Shown here: positions 9,103-17,359 of the stretch, one piece after another | How the letters are laid out: every line of letters starts with the position of its first letter | Position numbering within the stretch: position 1 is the stretch's first letter | Origin: Pseudomonas sp. RIT409 | GTDB lineage: Bacteria > Pseudomonadota > Gammaproteobacteria > Pseudomonadales > Pseudomonadaceae | Direction: 5' to 3' | Assembly: GCF_003052515.2 (NCBI RefSeq) | Contig: NZ_QARE02000004.1 | Location: 1 to 64,000 of the forward strand | Length of the DNA: 64,000 nucleotides | Program-made: the position numbers and the translations under genes | Notes under the pieces: model-generated | Told to the model about the DNA's origin: nothing | What the model saw: only the letters and a program-made list of their open reading frames with translations | The model's database searches: none

Positions 9103-9544
9103 CGTGCTGGTGGTCTGCGTCGGCAACATCTGTCGCAGCCCCATGGCAGAGGCCATGTTCCGACAACGGGTGCTCAACGATCGCATCACCGTGTCGTCGG
9201 CCGGCACTCACGCCATGCTCAGTTCAACCATGGACCCGCTGGCCCGGGCCGTTCTGCACGTCAACGGCGTCGAAGCCCACCGGCATCGCAGCCGACAGAT
9301 CGACCGTCAGATGCTGCACGAGGCGGACCTGATCCTGCTGATGGAGCATCGCCAGGCCCAGAGCGTACTCAAGCTGGCGCCCGAAGTGCGTGGCAAGACG
9401 TTTCTGATAGGCAAGTGGCAACAGGACATGGAAATCGCCGATCCGTACCGGCGCCCGAAATTAGCCTTTGAACAGACCTACGAGTTGCTCTCGCGTTGTG
9501 TCGACGACTGGCTTCCTTATCTTCAGTCAGGAGATTCGAGATAA
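9092..9544 (+). CDS. Low-molecular-weight protein-tyrosine phosphatase (Wzb-like)
   Basis: A 150-residue LMW-PTP with the CX5R loop at Cys9-Arg15 (CVGNICRS) and the general acid Asp117 in ADPYRRP, the normal length and spacing for Wzb/Etp enzymes. It should dephosphorylate the tyrosine-rich tail of the BY-kinase encoded immediately downstream (the next ATG directly follows this stop), the usual switch that lets Wzc-type complexes cycle during polymer export. Confidence 0.92.
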   Translation: MFSNVLVVCVGNICRSPMAEAMFRQRVLNDRITVSSAGTHAMLSSTMDPLARAVLHVNGVEAHRHRSRQIDRQMLHEADLILLMEHRQAQSVLKLAPEVRGKTFLIGKWQQDMEIADPYRRPKLAFEQTYELLSRCVDDWLPYLQSGDSR

Positions 9545-11758
9545 ATGACCGCTATGAACCGTACTTCCCTGGACGACGTCCAGGACTCCCGAATCGATCT
9601 GGCGACCATCTTGCGCACGCTGTTCGACCACAAGGGAATGATCGCTGCGATCATGGGTGTCTGCATCCTGCTGGGGGTGACCTACGCCATACTCGCCACG
9701 CCGATCTTCCAGGCCAACGCGATGATCCAGATCGAGCCGAAGAAAATCGGCATCGAGGGCCGCACCGAAATCAACAGCAAACCCTTGTCGGTCTCCCAGG
9801 CAACCACTGAAATCGAGCTGATCAAGTCGCGCGCGGTGCTGGGTAAAGTCGTCGATGACCTGAAGCTCTATATCATCCAGAAGCCCAAATACGTGCCAGG
9901 CATCGGCAGCTATATGGCCCGCCGGTTCAAGCCGGAGCACGAAGGCGAGATTGCTGCGCCTCTGTTCGGCCTGGACAGCTTCGCTTGGGGCGGCGAGAAG
10001 ATCGACATCTTCCAGTTGGAAGTGCCGGATGCCTTGCTGGGCGAGAAGATGACCATGGTCATCGACAAGCCTGACACCTTTTCGCTGTATGACCAGGACC
10101 ACAACAAGCTGCTCAGCGGCCCGGTCGGTCAGACCGTGGAAGGCAGCGGCGTGAAGATCCAGGTGGCCGCCCTCACCGGTCGGCCTGGCACCGAGTTCAC
10201 CGTCGTTCGCCAGCGCACCCTGACCGCCGCCCTGGATTATCAGGATCGCCTGAAGATCATTGAGGCGGGCAAGGATTCCGGCATCGTCTACCTGTCGATC
10301 CAGGACCCGGATCCGGCATTGGCCAAGCGCATCCTCAATGAAGTCAGCCGCCTCTACGTACGGCAGAACGTGGAGCGCAGCTCGGCCGAAGCGGCCCAAC
10401 GCCTGGAATTCCTGCGTTCGCAATTGCCCGCCGTGCGCAAGCAACTGGAACAGTCGGAAATTGCCCTGAACAATTTCCAGACCAGCGCCAAGTCGGTGGA
10501 CCTGAGCGTGGAAACCAAATCGGTGCTCGATCAGGTGGTCAAGCTGGAAGGCACGCTGTCGGACTTGAAAATGAAGCGGGTCGACGTCGAACGCTTGTAT
10601 ACGCCTGAACACCCGACCTACCGCGGCCTGATGACGCAGATCGGCCAGGTCGAAGCGCAGAAAGCGGCGCTGTTGAAGAAAATCGAAACGCTACCGGCCA
10701 CTCAACAAGAGCTGTTGCGCTTGAACCGTGACATGCAGGTCACTTCGCAGACCTACACCCTGCTGCTGGACAAGAGCCAGGAGCAGGACATTCTGCGGGC
10801 GGGCAGCATCGGTAACGTGCGCATCATCGACAACGCCGACGCCAACATCGAAGAGCCGGTCAAGCCGATGCGCAAGATCATCGTGCTGGTGGCCGCCCTT
10901 GTCGGCCTGCTGGTGGCGGTGGCGACGGTGTTCGTGCGTCAGGCCTTTTACCGGGGTATCGATAACCCGGATGTGATCGAGAACCTGGGAATGCCGGTGT
11001 ATGCGTCGCTGCCGTTTTCCCGCCAGCAGGAACGCATGGACAAACTCGGCAACCGAGCAGGCAACAAGGAGCCACGCCTGCTCAGCGTCAGCGCGCCAAC
11101 GGAACTGGCCATCGAGTCGCTGCGCAGCCTGCGGACCAGCCTGCACTTCGCGATGCTGGAAGCACGCAACAACGTACTGATGATCTCCAGCCCGACACCG
11201 GGGGTGGGCAAATCGTTCGTCTCCAGCAACCTGGCGGTGATCATTGCCCAGACCGGCAAGCGTGTGCTGCTGATCGACGCTGACATGCGCAAAGGCTATC
11301 TGCACAAGTTGTTCAACCTGTCGCCCAAACACGGTCTGTCCGACACGCTGGCGGCACGGCTGAAAAGCGGGGAAGTGATCAACCACACTGAAGTGCGCAA
11401 CCTGGACTTCATTTCCTGTGGTTTCGCGGCGCCCAACCCGTCGGAGCTGTTGATGCATGACAACTTCAACAAGCTGATCACTGACCTGTCGCCGCTGTAC
11501 GACCTGGTGATCGTCGACACCCCACCGATTCTGGCGGTCACTGACGCCACCCTGGTGGGCCGGCAGTCCGGCACGTGCCTGCTGGTCACCCGCTTCGGGC
11601 TGAGCAGCGCCAAGGAAATCGAGGCGTGCAAACGTCGCCTGATGCACAACGGCATTCTGATCAAGGGTGCGATTTTCAACGGTGTGCTGCGAAAGGCGTC
11701 GACCGCCGACTACGACTGCGCCGCGTATGGATACGACTACACCACCGTTCGCAAATAA
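9545..11758 (+). CDS. Polysaccharide co-polymerase/BY tyrosine kinase (Wzc-like)
   Basis: A 737-residue inner-membrane protein. A Wzz domain with a membrane segment near 30-55 is followed by a large periplasmic coiled-coil region, a second membrane segment near 440-460 and a cytoplasmic kinase domain. Kinase motifs are Walker A (TPGVGKSF, about 550-557), Walker A' (LLIDADMRKG) and Walker B (LVIVDTPP). The C terminus has a tyrosine cluster, Tyr723, 728, 730 and 732, for autophosphorylation. It should control chain length and open the export channel formed with the Wza-type lipoprotein at the operon end. Confidence 0.92.
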   Translation: MTAMNRTSLDDVQDSRIDLATILRTLFDHKGMIAAIMGVCILLGVTYAILATPIFQANAMIQIEPKKIGIEGRTEINSKPLSVSQATTEIELIKSRAVLGKVVDDLKLYIIQKPKYVPGIGSYMARRFKPEHEGEIAAPLFGLDSFAWGGEKIDIFQLEVPDALLGEKMTMVIDKPDTFSLYDQDHNKLLSGPVGQTVEGSGVKIQVAALTGRPGTEFTVVRQRTLTAALDYQDRLKIIEAGKDSGIVYLSIQDPDPALAKRILNEVSRLYVRQNVERSSAEAAQRLEFLRSQLPAVRKQLEQSEIALNNFQTSAKSVDLSVETKSVLDQVVKLEGTLSDLKMKRVDVERLYTPEHPTYRGLMTQIGQVEAQKAALLKKIETLPATQQELLRLNRDMQVTSQTYTLLLDKSQEQDILRAGSIGNVRIIDNADANIEEPVKPMRKIIVLVAALVGLLVAVATVFVRQAFYRGIDNPDVIENLGMPVYASLPFSRQQERMDKLGNRAGNKEPRLLSVSAPTELAIESLRSLRTSLHFAMLEARNNVLMISSPTPGVGKSFVSSNLAVIIAQTGKRVLLIDADMRKGYLHKLFNLSPKHGLSDTLAARLKSGEVINHTEVRNLDFISCGFAAPNPSELLMHDNFNKLITDLSPLYDLVIVDTPPILAVTDATLVGRQSGTCLLVTRFGLSSAKEIEACKRRLMHNGILIKGAIFNGVLRKASTADYDCAAYGYDYTTVRK

Positions 11759-11813
11759 GAGCCAGCCCCGCGGCACAGCGGGGCATGAAGTCAAAGCAGT
11801 AAAGGAGACGTAC

Positions 11814-12614
11814 ATGGCCAGGACCATCGCAGTGATGCAGCCCTACCTCTTTCCGTATCTGGGGTATTTCCAGTTGATCGCCGCGGCGGACGTATTCGTC
11901 CTGGGAGACGATCTGCAGTACGTGCGGTCCGGGTGGGTCAACCGCAACCGTATCCTGCATGACCACGAAGCGCGCCTGATCAGCTTCCCACTGAAAAAAG
12001 ACCGCTTCCAGCTGCCGATCAACCAGCGGCAACTGTGCGACCGCTTCAGCGAAGAGGCCGATCGACTCATCGCGCTGATCGCACAGAGTTACCAGCAAGC
12101 CCCCTACTTCGCGCAGGTCATGCCGCTGATCGAGCGGCTGGTCCGCTTCCCGCAACAAAACATCGCGTTATACGCCGAGCACGCGATCCGCGAATTGTGT
12201 GCTTATCTGCACATCGTGACGCCGATCATGCGCAGCTCCGACCTGATACTGGGCAGCCCTGTGGACAAACAAGAGCGGATCATCCGCATTGCCCATACCT
12301 TCGAGGCGACGACGTTTATCACGCCTGAAGGCGGCTCGGTGGTGTATGACCGCGACCATTTTGCGCGCAACCGCCTGCTGGTGCGGTTTTTCCGCATGAG
12401 CCCGGTGGAATATCGCCAGTTCAGGCAACCTTTCGTCGCCAATCTGTCGATTATCGATGTATTGATGTTCAACTGCGTGGAGCAGGTTCAGCACCTGCTG
12501 ACCCAGTTCCAACTGGACAAGAATCCGCCTGCTGCCGAGCCCGGATTGCTCGCCCGAATGACGCACCACCCTGAGCTTGTATCAACTCTGTCGAACCGGA
12601 TTGCAGTGGAGTGA
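11814..12614 (+). CDS. WbqC-family protein
   Basis: A 266-residue soluble protein whose N terminus (VMQPYLFPYLGYFQLI) is the hallmark of the WbqC family found in O-antigen and EPS loci. These proteins are thought to help modify amino sugars, and the DegT aminotransferase in the same operon fits that idea; the exact reaction here is not established. The start at 11814 has GGAGA upstream; the frame is open further left but overlaps the kinase gene without a ribosome site. Confidence 0.8.
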   Translation: MARTIAVMQPYLFPYLGYFQLIAAADVFVLGDDLQYVRSGWVNRNRILHDHEARLISFPLKKDRFQLPINQRQLCDRFSEEADRLIALIAQSYQQAPYFAQVMPLIERLVRFPQQNIALYAEHAIRELCAYLHIVTPIMRSSDLILGSPVDKQERIIRIAHTFEATTFITPEGGSVVYDRDHFARNRLLVRFFRMSPVEYRQFRQPFVANLSIIDVLMFNCVEQVQHLLTQFQLDKNPPAAEPGLLARMTHHPELVSTLSNRIAVE

Positions 12615-12617
12615 TCA

Positions 12618-13148
12618 ATGATGTCTCACGTCGTCAGCACCTCGAATGATTCAGCCCGCTGGTACCTCATTCAAACCAAGCCTCGCCAGGAAGCACGCGC
12701 CGAGGAGCACCTGCAACGCCAGAACTTCGCCTGCTACCGCCCGGTCAAGCAGGGCGAGAAAAAGCGTGGCGCACGCGCCGCGTCCGAAGAGGAACTGTTT
12801 CCTGGCTACCTGTTCATCCACATGGATCAGACCCAGGACAACTGGTACCCGATTCGCTCCACGCGCGGTGTCGCGCGGATCGTGACCTTCGGCGGCATGC
12901 CCATTCCGGTGAAGGACGAACTCATCGAGCAGATTCGCCAACGCCTGCTGGCACCCGTGCCCAAGGTGGTCTTCCAGCAGGGCGAGGCCGTGCGCATTAC
13001 CGCGGACGGGTTCAACGACATTGAAGCGATTTTCCTCGCCGCCGATGGCGACGAGCGCGCGGTGATCCTGCTCAATCTGCTGCACCGCGAACAGAAGGTG
13101 ACCTTGCCGGTCAGCAGCCTGTCGCGGCTGGAAGCGCGGGTGAGCTGA
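12618..13148 (+). CDS. rfaH: RfaH-type specialised NusG antiterminator
   Basis: A 176-residue NusG paralogue. The NGN domain (about 13-110) shows WYLIQTKPRQE, LFPGYLFIHMD and STRGVARIVTFGG, matching RfaH rather than housekeeping NusG. The C-terminal KOW part contains EAIFLAADGDERAVILLNLL, close to the fold-switching domain of E. coli RfaH. RfaH loads at ops sites and suppresses termination and polarity in long surface-polysaccharide operons. Two ops sites are in this operon's leader, so the protein probably drives its own operon. GGAG lies six bases before the ATG; the gene starts 3 bases after the wbqC-like stop. Confidence 0.92.
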   Translation: MMSHVVSTSNDSARWYLIQTKPRQEARAEEHLQRQNFACYRPVKQGEKKRGARAASEEELFPGYLFIHMDQTQDNWYPIRSTRGVARIVTFGGMPIPVKDELIEQIRQRLLAPVPKVVFQQGEAVRITADGFNDIEAIFLAADGDERAVILLNLLHREQKVTLPVSSLSRLEARVS

Positions 13149-13164
13149 AGCACCGAACCCGCTG

Positions 13165-13245
13165 CAGGCGCGCTTGCCCGCGACGAGGTGTATCAATCGC
13201 CATTGAGGTGCCTGACATGACGCCTCGCGGGCAAGCGCGCTCCTA
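13165..13245. repeat. REP palindrome pair (copy A after rfaH)
   Basis: Inverted REP cores CAGGCGCGCTTGCCCGCGA (13165-13183) and TCGCGGGCAAGCGCGCTCC (from 13225) around a 41-base centre. Lying inside the EPS operon, the transcript could fold into a large hairpin and reduce or stabilise parts of the mRNA, something an antiterminator might need to override. Confidence 0.87.
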
Positions 13246-13335
13246 CGGGTTTTCACCGCGGACAGAAGGTGACCCTGCCGGTCAGCAGCCTGACCCGGCT
13301 GGAAACGCGGTTGAGCCGAAACATCGAACCCGACG

Positions 13336-13419
13336 TAGGAGCGCGCTTGCCCGCGACAGCGGTGTATCAGTCGCCCGCGAGGTGCTTGACACGACGCCTC
13401 GCGGGCAAGCGCGCTCCTA
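13336..13419. repeat. REP palindrome pair (copy B after rfaH)
   Basis: Second REP pair, with cores at 13336-13356 and 13399-13419. Its centre resembles that of copy A (GGTGTATCA and CGACGCC are shared), which supports origin by tandem duplication rather than independent insertion. Confidence 0.88.
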
Positions 13420-13513
13420 CGGGTTTGTGCCCTCACGATCTGATTCTTGAATTTGAATGCTGCAGAGGCTGACGCGCTCAGCCTCTTGAACCCTTTGCGC
13501 CCGGAAACTCACC

Positions 13514-14515
13514 ATGACCTCGAAAACGACTTTGGTGACGCTCACCTATGGTGACCGTTTCAACTATTTGCACACGCTGGTCAGCCGTTCGCTGGAGAGC
13601 CCCCTGATCGACCGGGTGATCATCGTCAGCAACGCCTCCACGGCTCCTTTGGAAACCTTGCGTCGGACCTGGCCCAGTGAAGTCAGCGTGATTTACCTGC
13701 ATGAGAACACGGGGTCCGCCCGCGGCTACTCGGTGGGCATCCAGGCTGCATTGGACGCCGGCGCCGAGCACATCTGGCTGATGGACGACGACAATGCGCC
13801 CACCATCAACGCCATCGCGACGCTGCATCGGGTACTGGAAGAACGCAAGCGAATCGACGGCGAAGACAAGGCTGCTGTGCTGGGCTTTCGTCCGACCCAT
13901 CAGGCCGACATCGCGGCTGGGGTGCCGAAGCGCTTTGCGATTCAACGCCGGTCCAGCTTTTTCGGTTTCCACATTGCGCAACTGCCCTACAAGGTCTGGC
14001 GTCGGCTGCCGTGGGGTGCGCCGCAGGCCGCGCCCGGCAAGCTGCAAATGGTGCAGCTCCCCTTCGCCACGTACGGCGGCCTGCTTGCCCATCGCAACCT
14101 GTACCGCAAGATCGGCCTGCCACTGGACGCGCTGATGCTCTATGCCGATGACAGCGAATACACCTGGCGCATCACCGCAGGCGGCGGCCGAATCTTTCTC
14201 GTCCCCGAAGCAGTGCTCGATGACCTGGAGAACTCTTGGAACATCAAAGCGCGCACCAACAACATCTACGAAAGCTTCCTGTTGGGGGGCTCGGACCTTC
14301 GCGCCTACTACGGGGCGCGCAACCAGGCCTGGTTCGACAAGAACGTCTGGGCCAATTCGTCGATGCTGTACAGCCTTAACCGATGGGTGTTCTTTCGGCT
14401 GTTGCGGCTGATCGCCAGGCGGCGCGGTGCCGAAGAGCGGCTGAACCTGATAGAAAAAGCCATCCGCGATGGCGAGTCCGGCGTACTGGGTCTGAATCGG
14501 TCGTATCCTTTATGA
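13514..14515 (+). CDS. Glycosyltransferase family 2 (GlfT2/rhamnosyl-type)
   Basis: A 333-residue GT-A enzyme. TLVTLTYGDRFNYL starts the fold, HENTGSARGYSVGI resembles rhamnosyl and galactofuranosyl transferases, and WLMDDDNAPT supplies the acidic metal-binding motif. A conserved ADDSEYTWR segment follows near 215. It has no membrane segment and should add a sugar to the lipid-linked repeat unit. Its stop overlaps the next gene's start by four bases (ATGA). Confidence 0.83.
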   Translation: MTSKTTLVTLTYGDRFNYLHTLVSRSLESPLIDRVIIVSNASTAPLETLRRTWPSEVSVIYLHENTGSARGYSVGIQAALDAGAEHIWLMDDDNAPTINAIATLHRVLEERKRIDGEDKAAVLGFRPTHQADIAAGVPKRFAIQRRSSFFGFHIAQLPYKVWRRLPWGAPQAAPGKLQMVQLPFATYGGLLAHRNLYRKIGLPLDALMLYADDSEYTWRITAGGGRIFLVPEAVLDDLENSWNIKARTNNIYESFLLGGSDLRAYYGARNQAWFDKNVWANSSMLYSLNRWVFFRLLRLIARRRGAEERLNLIEKAIRDGESGVLGLNRSYPL

Positions 14516-15765
14516 ACATCCTTTTCATCAGCAGCCTGTATTCACCTCACATCGGCGGGGGCGCTGAGATTATTCTTCAGCGCACCGTCGAAGGCCTGCA
14601 ACGACGTGGCTGCCAGGTCAGCGTGCTGGTGACCGGCCCGGACGCCGGGTTGGCGACCGAATCGGTGAATGGTGTAACCGTCTACCGTGCCGGCCTGCAC
14701 AATTTCTATTGGCACTTCGGGGCACAACGGCCAGGGCGTCTGGCCCGGCTCGGCTGGCATCTGCGGGACCGCTACAACGGCGCCATGCGCAGTTACGTCA
14801 AGCAGGTGATCGATCAACAACGGCCGCAACTGGTGGTGTGCCATAACCTAGCGGGCTGGTCGGTTTCGGTATGGGACGAGATCACGGCTGCCGGTTTGCC
14901 CATCGTTCAGGTGTTGCATGACATGTACCTGATGTGCCCGAGCGCCAATATGTTCAAGGGCGGCCAATGCTGCCAGCAGGCCTGCGGCACCTGTCAGCAG
15001 TTTCGCAAGGGTCACGACACACGCTCGGCGCAGGTGTCGGCGGTGGTCGGGGTCAGCCAGTTCATTCTCGACAAGCTCCGCCAGCGCGGTTACTTCAGTG
15101 CCGCCAAAGGCTATGTCGTGCATAACGCCAGCCCCTACGCAGCAGTGCACGACGCCCCTCACACGCAGCGTGAGTCCAACCCGGCCTTGAAAAAGGCCCC
15201 GCTGCGTTTCGGATACATGGGCACCCTTTCCGAACAGAAAGGCATACGCTGGCTCATCGAACAATTTCAGCGCCTGCCATTCGACGCCACCCTGCAGATC
15301 GCAGGGCGCGGACAGGCCGCTGACGAGGCCGCTTTCAAGGCGTTGGTCACGTCGCCAAATGTCCGGTTCGTCGGCTACCAGACGCCGGAGACGTTTTACA
15401 GTCAGGTCGACGTGGCGGTGGTGCCCTCGCGGTGGAACGAGCCGTTCGGCATGGTGGCCGTGGAGGCGTGTGCACACTCGGTGCCCGTCATCGCCAGCCG
15501 TATGGGCGGGCTGCCGGAGATCATTCAGGACCCGCTCAATGGCTTGTTGTGCAGCCCGGACGATCCTGATTCGCTGGGCCATGCGATGCTCAGGTTGCAT
15601 CAGCAACCTGAGTTGCTGGCGCGATTGAGTCGCCAAGCGCGGGTCAGCGTGGCAGCGCTGCTGAATCTGGACCTGATGCTGGACAGTTATGAAAGCATCT
15701 TCGCCCAGACGTTGCTCGACAACATCGTGCACCGTGACCCGACTGTCTTGCCGCACCCGGTCTGA
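14512..15765 (+). CDS. Glycosyltransferase family 4
   Basis: A 417-residue GT-B enzyme. The N-terminal domain begins MNILFISSLYSPHIGGGAE, with the glycine-rich acceptor-side loop. The C-terminal domain holds RFGYMGTLSEQKG and the donor-binding segment SRWNEPFGMVAVEACAHS with the EX7E-like pair. The start at 14512 is set by the ATGA overlap with the upstream gene. A cysteine-rich patch near 155-165 (QCCQQACGTC) is unusual and could bind a metal; it lies in an insertion. Confidence 0.86.
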   Translation: MNILFISSLYSPHIGGGAEIILQRTVEGLQRRGCQVSVLVTGPDAGLATESVNGVTVYRAGLHNFYWHFGAQRPGRLARLGWHLRDRYNGAMRSYVKQVIDQQRPQLVVCHNLAGWSVSVWDEITAAGLPIVQVLHDMYLMCPSANMFKGGQCCQQACGTCQQFRKGHDTRSAQVSAVVGVSQFILDKLRQRGYFSAAKGYVVHNASPYAAVHDAPHTQRESNPALKKAPLRFGYMGTLSEQKGIRWLIEQFQRLPFDATLQIAGRGQAADEAAFKALVTSPNVRFVGYQTPETFYSQVDVAVVPSRWNEPFGMVAVEACAHSVPVIASRMGGLPEIIQDPLNGLLCSPDDPDSLGHAMLRLHQQPELLARLSRQARVSVAALLNLDLMLDSYESIFAQTLLDNIVHRDPTVLPHPV

Positions 15766-15852
15766 CGGCCGCGCGCACACGACATCCATTGCCGACGGCC
15801 CGAGACTGACTGAGCAAGCGCTCCGGACCGTGCCTCTTCATTGAGACAAGCC

Positions 15853-17184
15853 ATGCCGCCCCTGTGCCTGACGAGGTTACGACGACCATTGAAAATCCTG
15901 CTGCTGAGCGGGTTCAGTTGGGTTATCAGTGGCTCGGCCCTGGCGGACGATGCGTTCATCATCGGTGTCGACACGCACTTGATGAACAAGAACTCCAACT
16001 CGGCAAAGGCGCTGCAACTGCTCGAAGCGGCAGGCGTGGATTCGGTACGCGACGACGCCTACTGGTCCAGTGCCGAGCCCCGACGAGGCTTGATGAAGAT
16101 CGAGCCGGTCTGGCAGGCCTATCTGAGCAACACGCAGGAACATCATTTGCGGCCCCTGTTGGTGCTGGGTTACGGGAATCCGTTTTACGACAACTACGCG
16201 AAGCCGCGTAAGCCGCTGGTTCGAGAGGCCTACGCCAACTACGTCAGCTTCGTCACCCGACAGCTCACTGACAGCGTGGATTTTTATGAAATCTGGAATG
16301 AATGGGACAAGGAAAATCCCGTCGATCCGGTGTTCGCTCAGGACTACAGCATCCTGATCGAAGAGGCGGCCAGGCGCATCCGAACCAACCAGCGGCCCAT
16401 GATGATTCTCGCCGGGGCGGTGACCAGCCAGGGGATGGACCTGGGCTTCGCCGACCGATTGGTGGAGTCGGGCATTCTCAACCATGTCGACGGATTGTCG
16501 CTGCACCCTTATGTGTATTGCCGCTCGGATGAGCGCAACACCCCGGAAAACTGGATCGCCTGGCTGCGCCGAATCAGCGAGGACCTCAAGGAAAAGACCA
16601 AGACCAAGACCGCCGTGCCCCTGTACCTGACGGAAATGGGCTGGCCCAGTAACGATGGCCGCTGCGGCGGCGACGAAAACACGCAGGCCGCATTTCTGGC
16701 GCGCAGTTTCTTTCTGGTCCAGACCCTGCCCAACGTGAAAGGCATGTGGTGGAACGGCCTGCTCAACGACGGTCCGGACGGCACGGACCCTGAACAGAAT
16801 TTCGGTCTGCTCAATCAGGATCTGAGCGTCAAACAGGCTTACCTGACACTGAAGGCAATCAGCCCGACGTTGCACCAGTTCCGTTATGACGCAGAGAAGA
16901 GCCGAGAAATCGATTCACAGTATTTGCTGCGGTTCGCCAAAGGGTCAGATCAGATCATGGTCGCCTGGACCGCCGGTTCGCCCCGCTCGATCAAGGTCGA
17001 TGCAAGCAGCGTACTGCGCGGCAATGTGCACTACATCGATACCCGGGAGCCGCAAAAGGGGTTGGTCGACAGCGGCATACCCTGGAACTGCGACGATGGA
17101 CGTTGTTCGGCACAAGTACCGATCGACGAGTTTCCGAAAATCATCACGTTGGGCACACGCCCGGCATTGTTCGCCTTGCCCTGA
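15853..17184 (+). CDS. Secreted PslG-like glycoside hydrolase (GH39-type)
   Basis: A 443-residue protein with an N-terminal signal peptide (hydrophobic stretch then SGSALADDA near 30) and a TIM-barrel glycosidase. The acid/base is Glu150 (EIWNEWDKE) and the nucleophile Glu261 (LTEMGWP); the 111-residue spacing equals that of the two catalytic glutamates reported for P. aeruginosa PslG. It should cleave the nascent or trapped polymer in the periplasm and help synthesis or release. The ATG at 15853 has GAGA six bases upstream; a TTG at 15841 is also in frame. Confidence 0.82.
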   Translation: MPPLCLTRLRRPLKILLLSGFSWVISGSALADDAFIIGVDTHLMNKNSNSAKALQLLEAAGVDSVRDDAYWSSAEPRRGLMKIEPVWQAYLSNTQEHHLRPLLVLGYGNPFYDNYAKPRKPLVREAYANYVSFVTRQLTDSVDFYEIWNEWDKENPVDPVFAQDYSILIEEAARRIRTNQRPMMILAGAVTSQGMDLGFADRLVESGILNHVDGLSLHPYVYCRSDERNTPENWIAWLRRISEDLKEKTKTKTAVPLYLTEMGWPSNDGRCGGDENTQAAFLARSFFLVQTLPNVKGMWWNGLLNDGPDGTDPEQNFGLLNQDLSVKQAYLTLKAISPTLHQFRYDAEKSREIDSQYLLRFAKGSDQIMVAWTAGSPRSIKVDASSVLRGNVHYIDTREPQKGLVDSGIPWNCDDGRCSAQVPIDEFPKIITLGTRPALFALP

Positions 17185-17359
17185 TCATCCGCTCAACCCG
17201 TTGCCAGCCCTGGCGCCGCCTGCGGGGGTCCGCTGGCCTCGATTGATGAGCCATTTAACACCGCGACCGGACCACCGTACGCGTCCTGCACGGTTGAACG
17301 TCTTGACGAACCACCCTGGCGGGTTGTCACGCCCCTACTTCTTTCACAGGTCGACCACA

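Larger units (their letters stand above)
13083..13427 (+). repeat. Tandem duplication: rfaH 3' end plus REP pair
   Basis: A 171-base unit is present twice in tandem. The last 78 bases around the rfaH stop (13083-13160) recur at 13254-13331 without gaps, with about 69 of 78 identical by eye, and each copy is followed by a REP pair. In the second copy the rfaH stop TGA has become CGA, so it is a decayed remnant and not a functional tail. Confidence 0.88.

Noticed and set aside
12730..12750. GGCGGTAGCAGG on the minus strand inside rfaH
   Set aside because: It is oriented against the operon with no minus-strand transcription unit to serve; probably coding coincidence.
13269..13472. A 67-codon frame after rfaH resembling the RfaH C terminus
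   Set aside because: It is the decayed duplicate of the rfaH tail running into a REP pair, not a gene.
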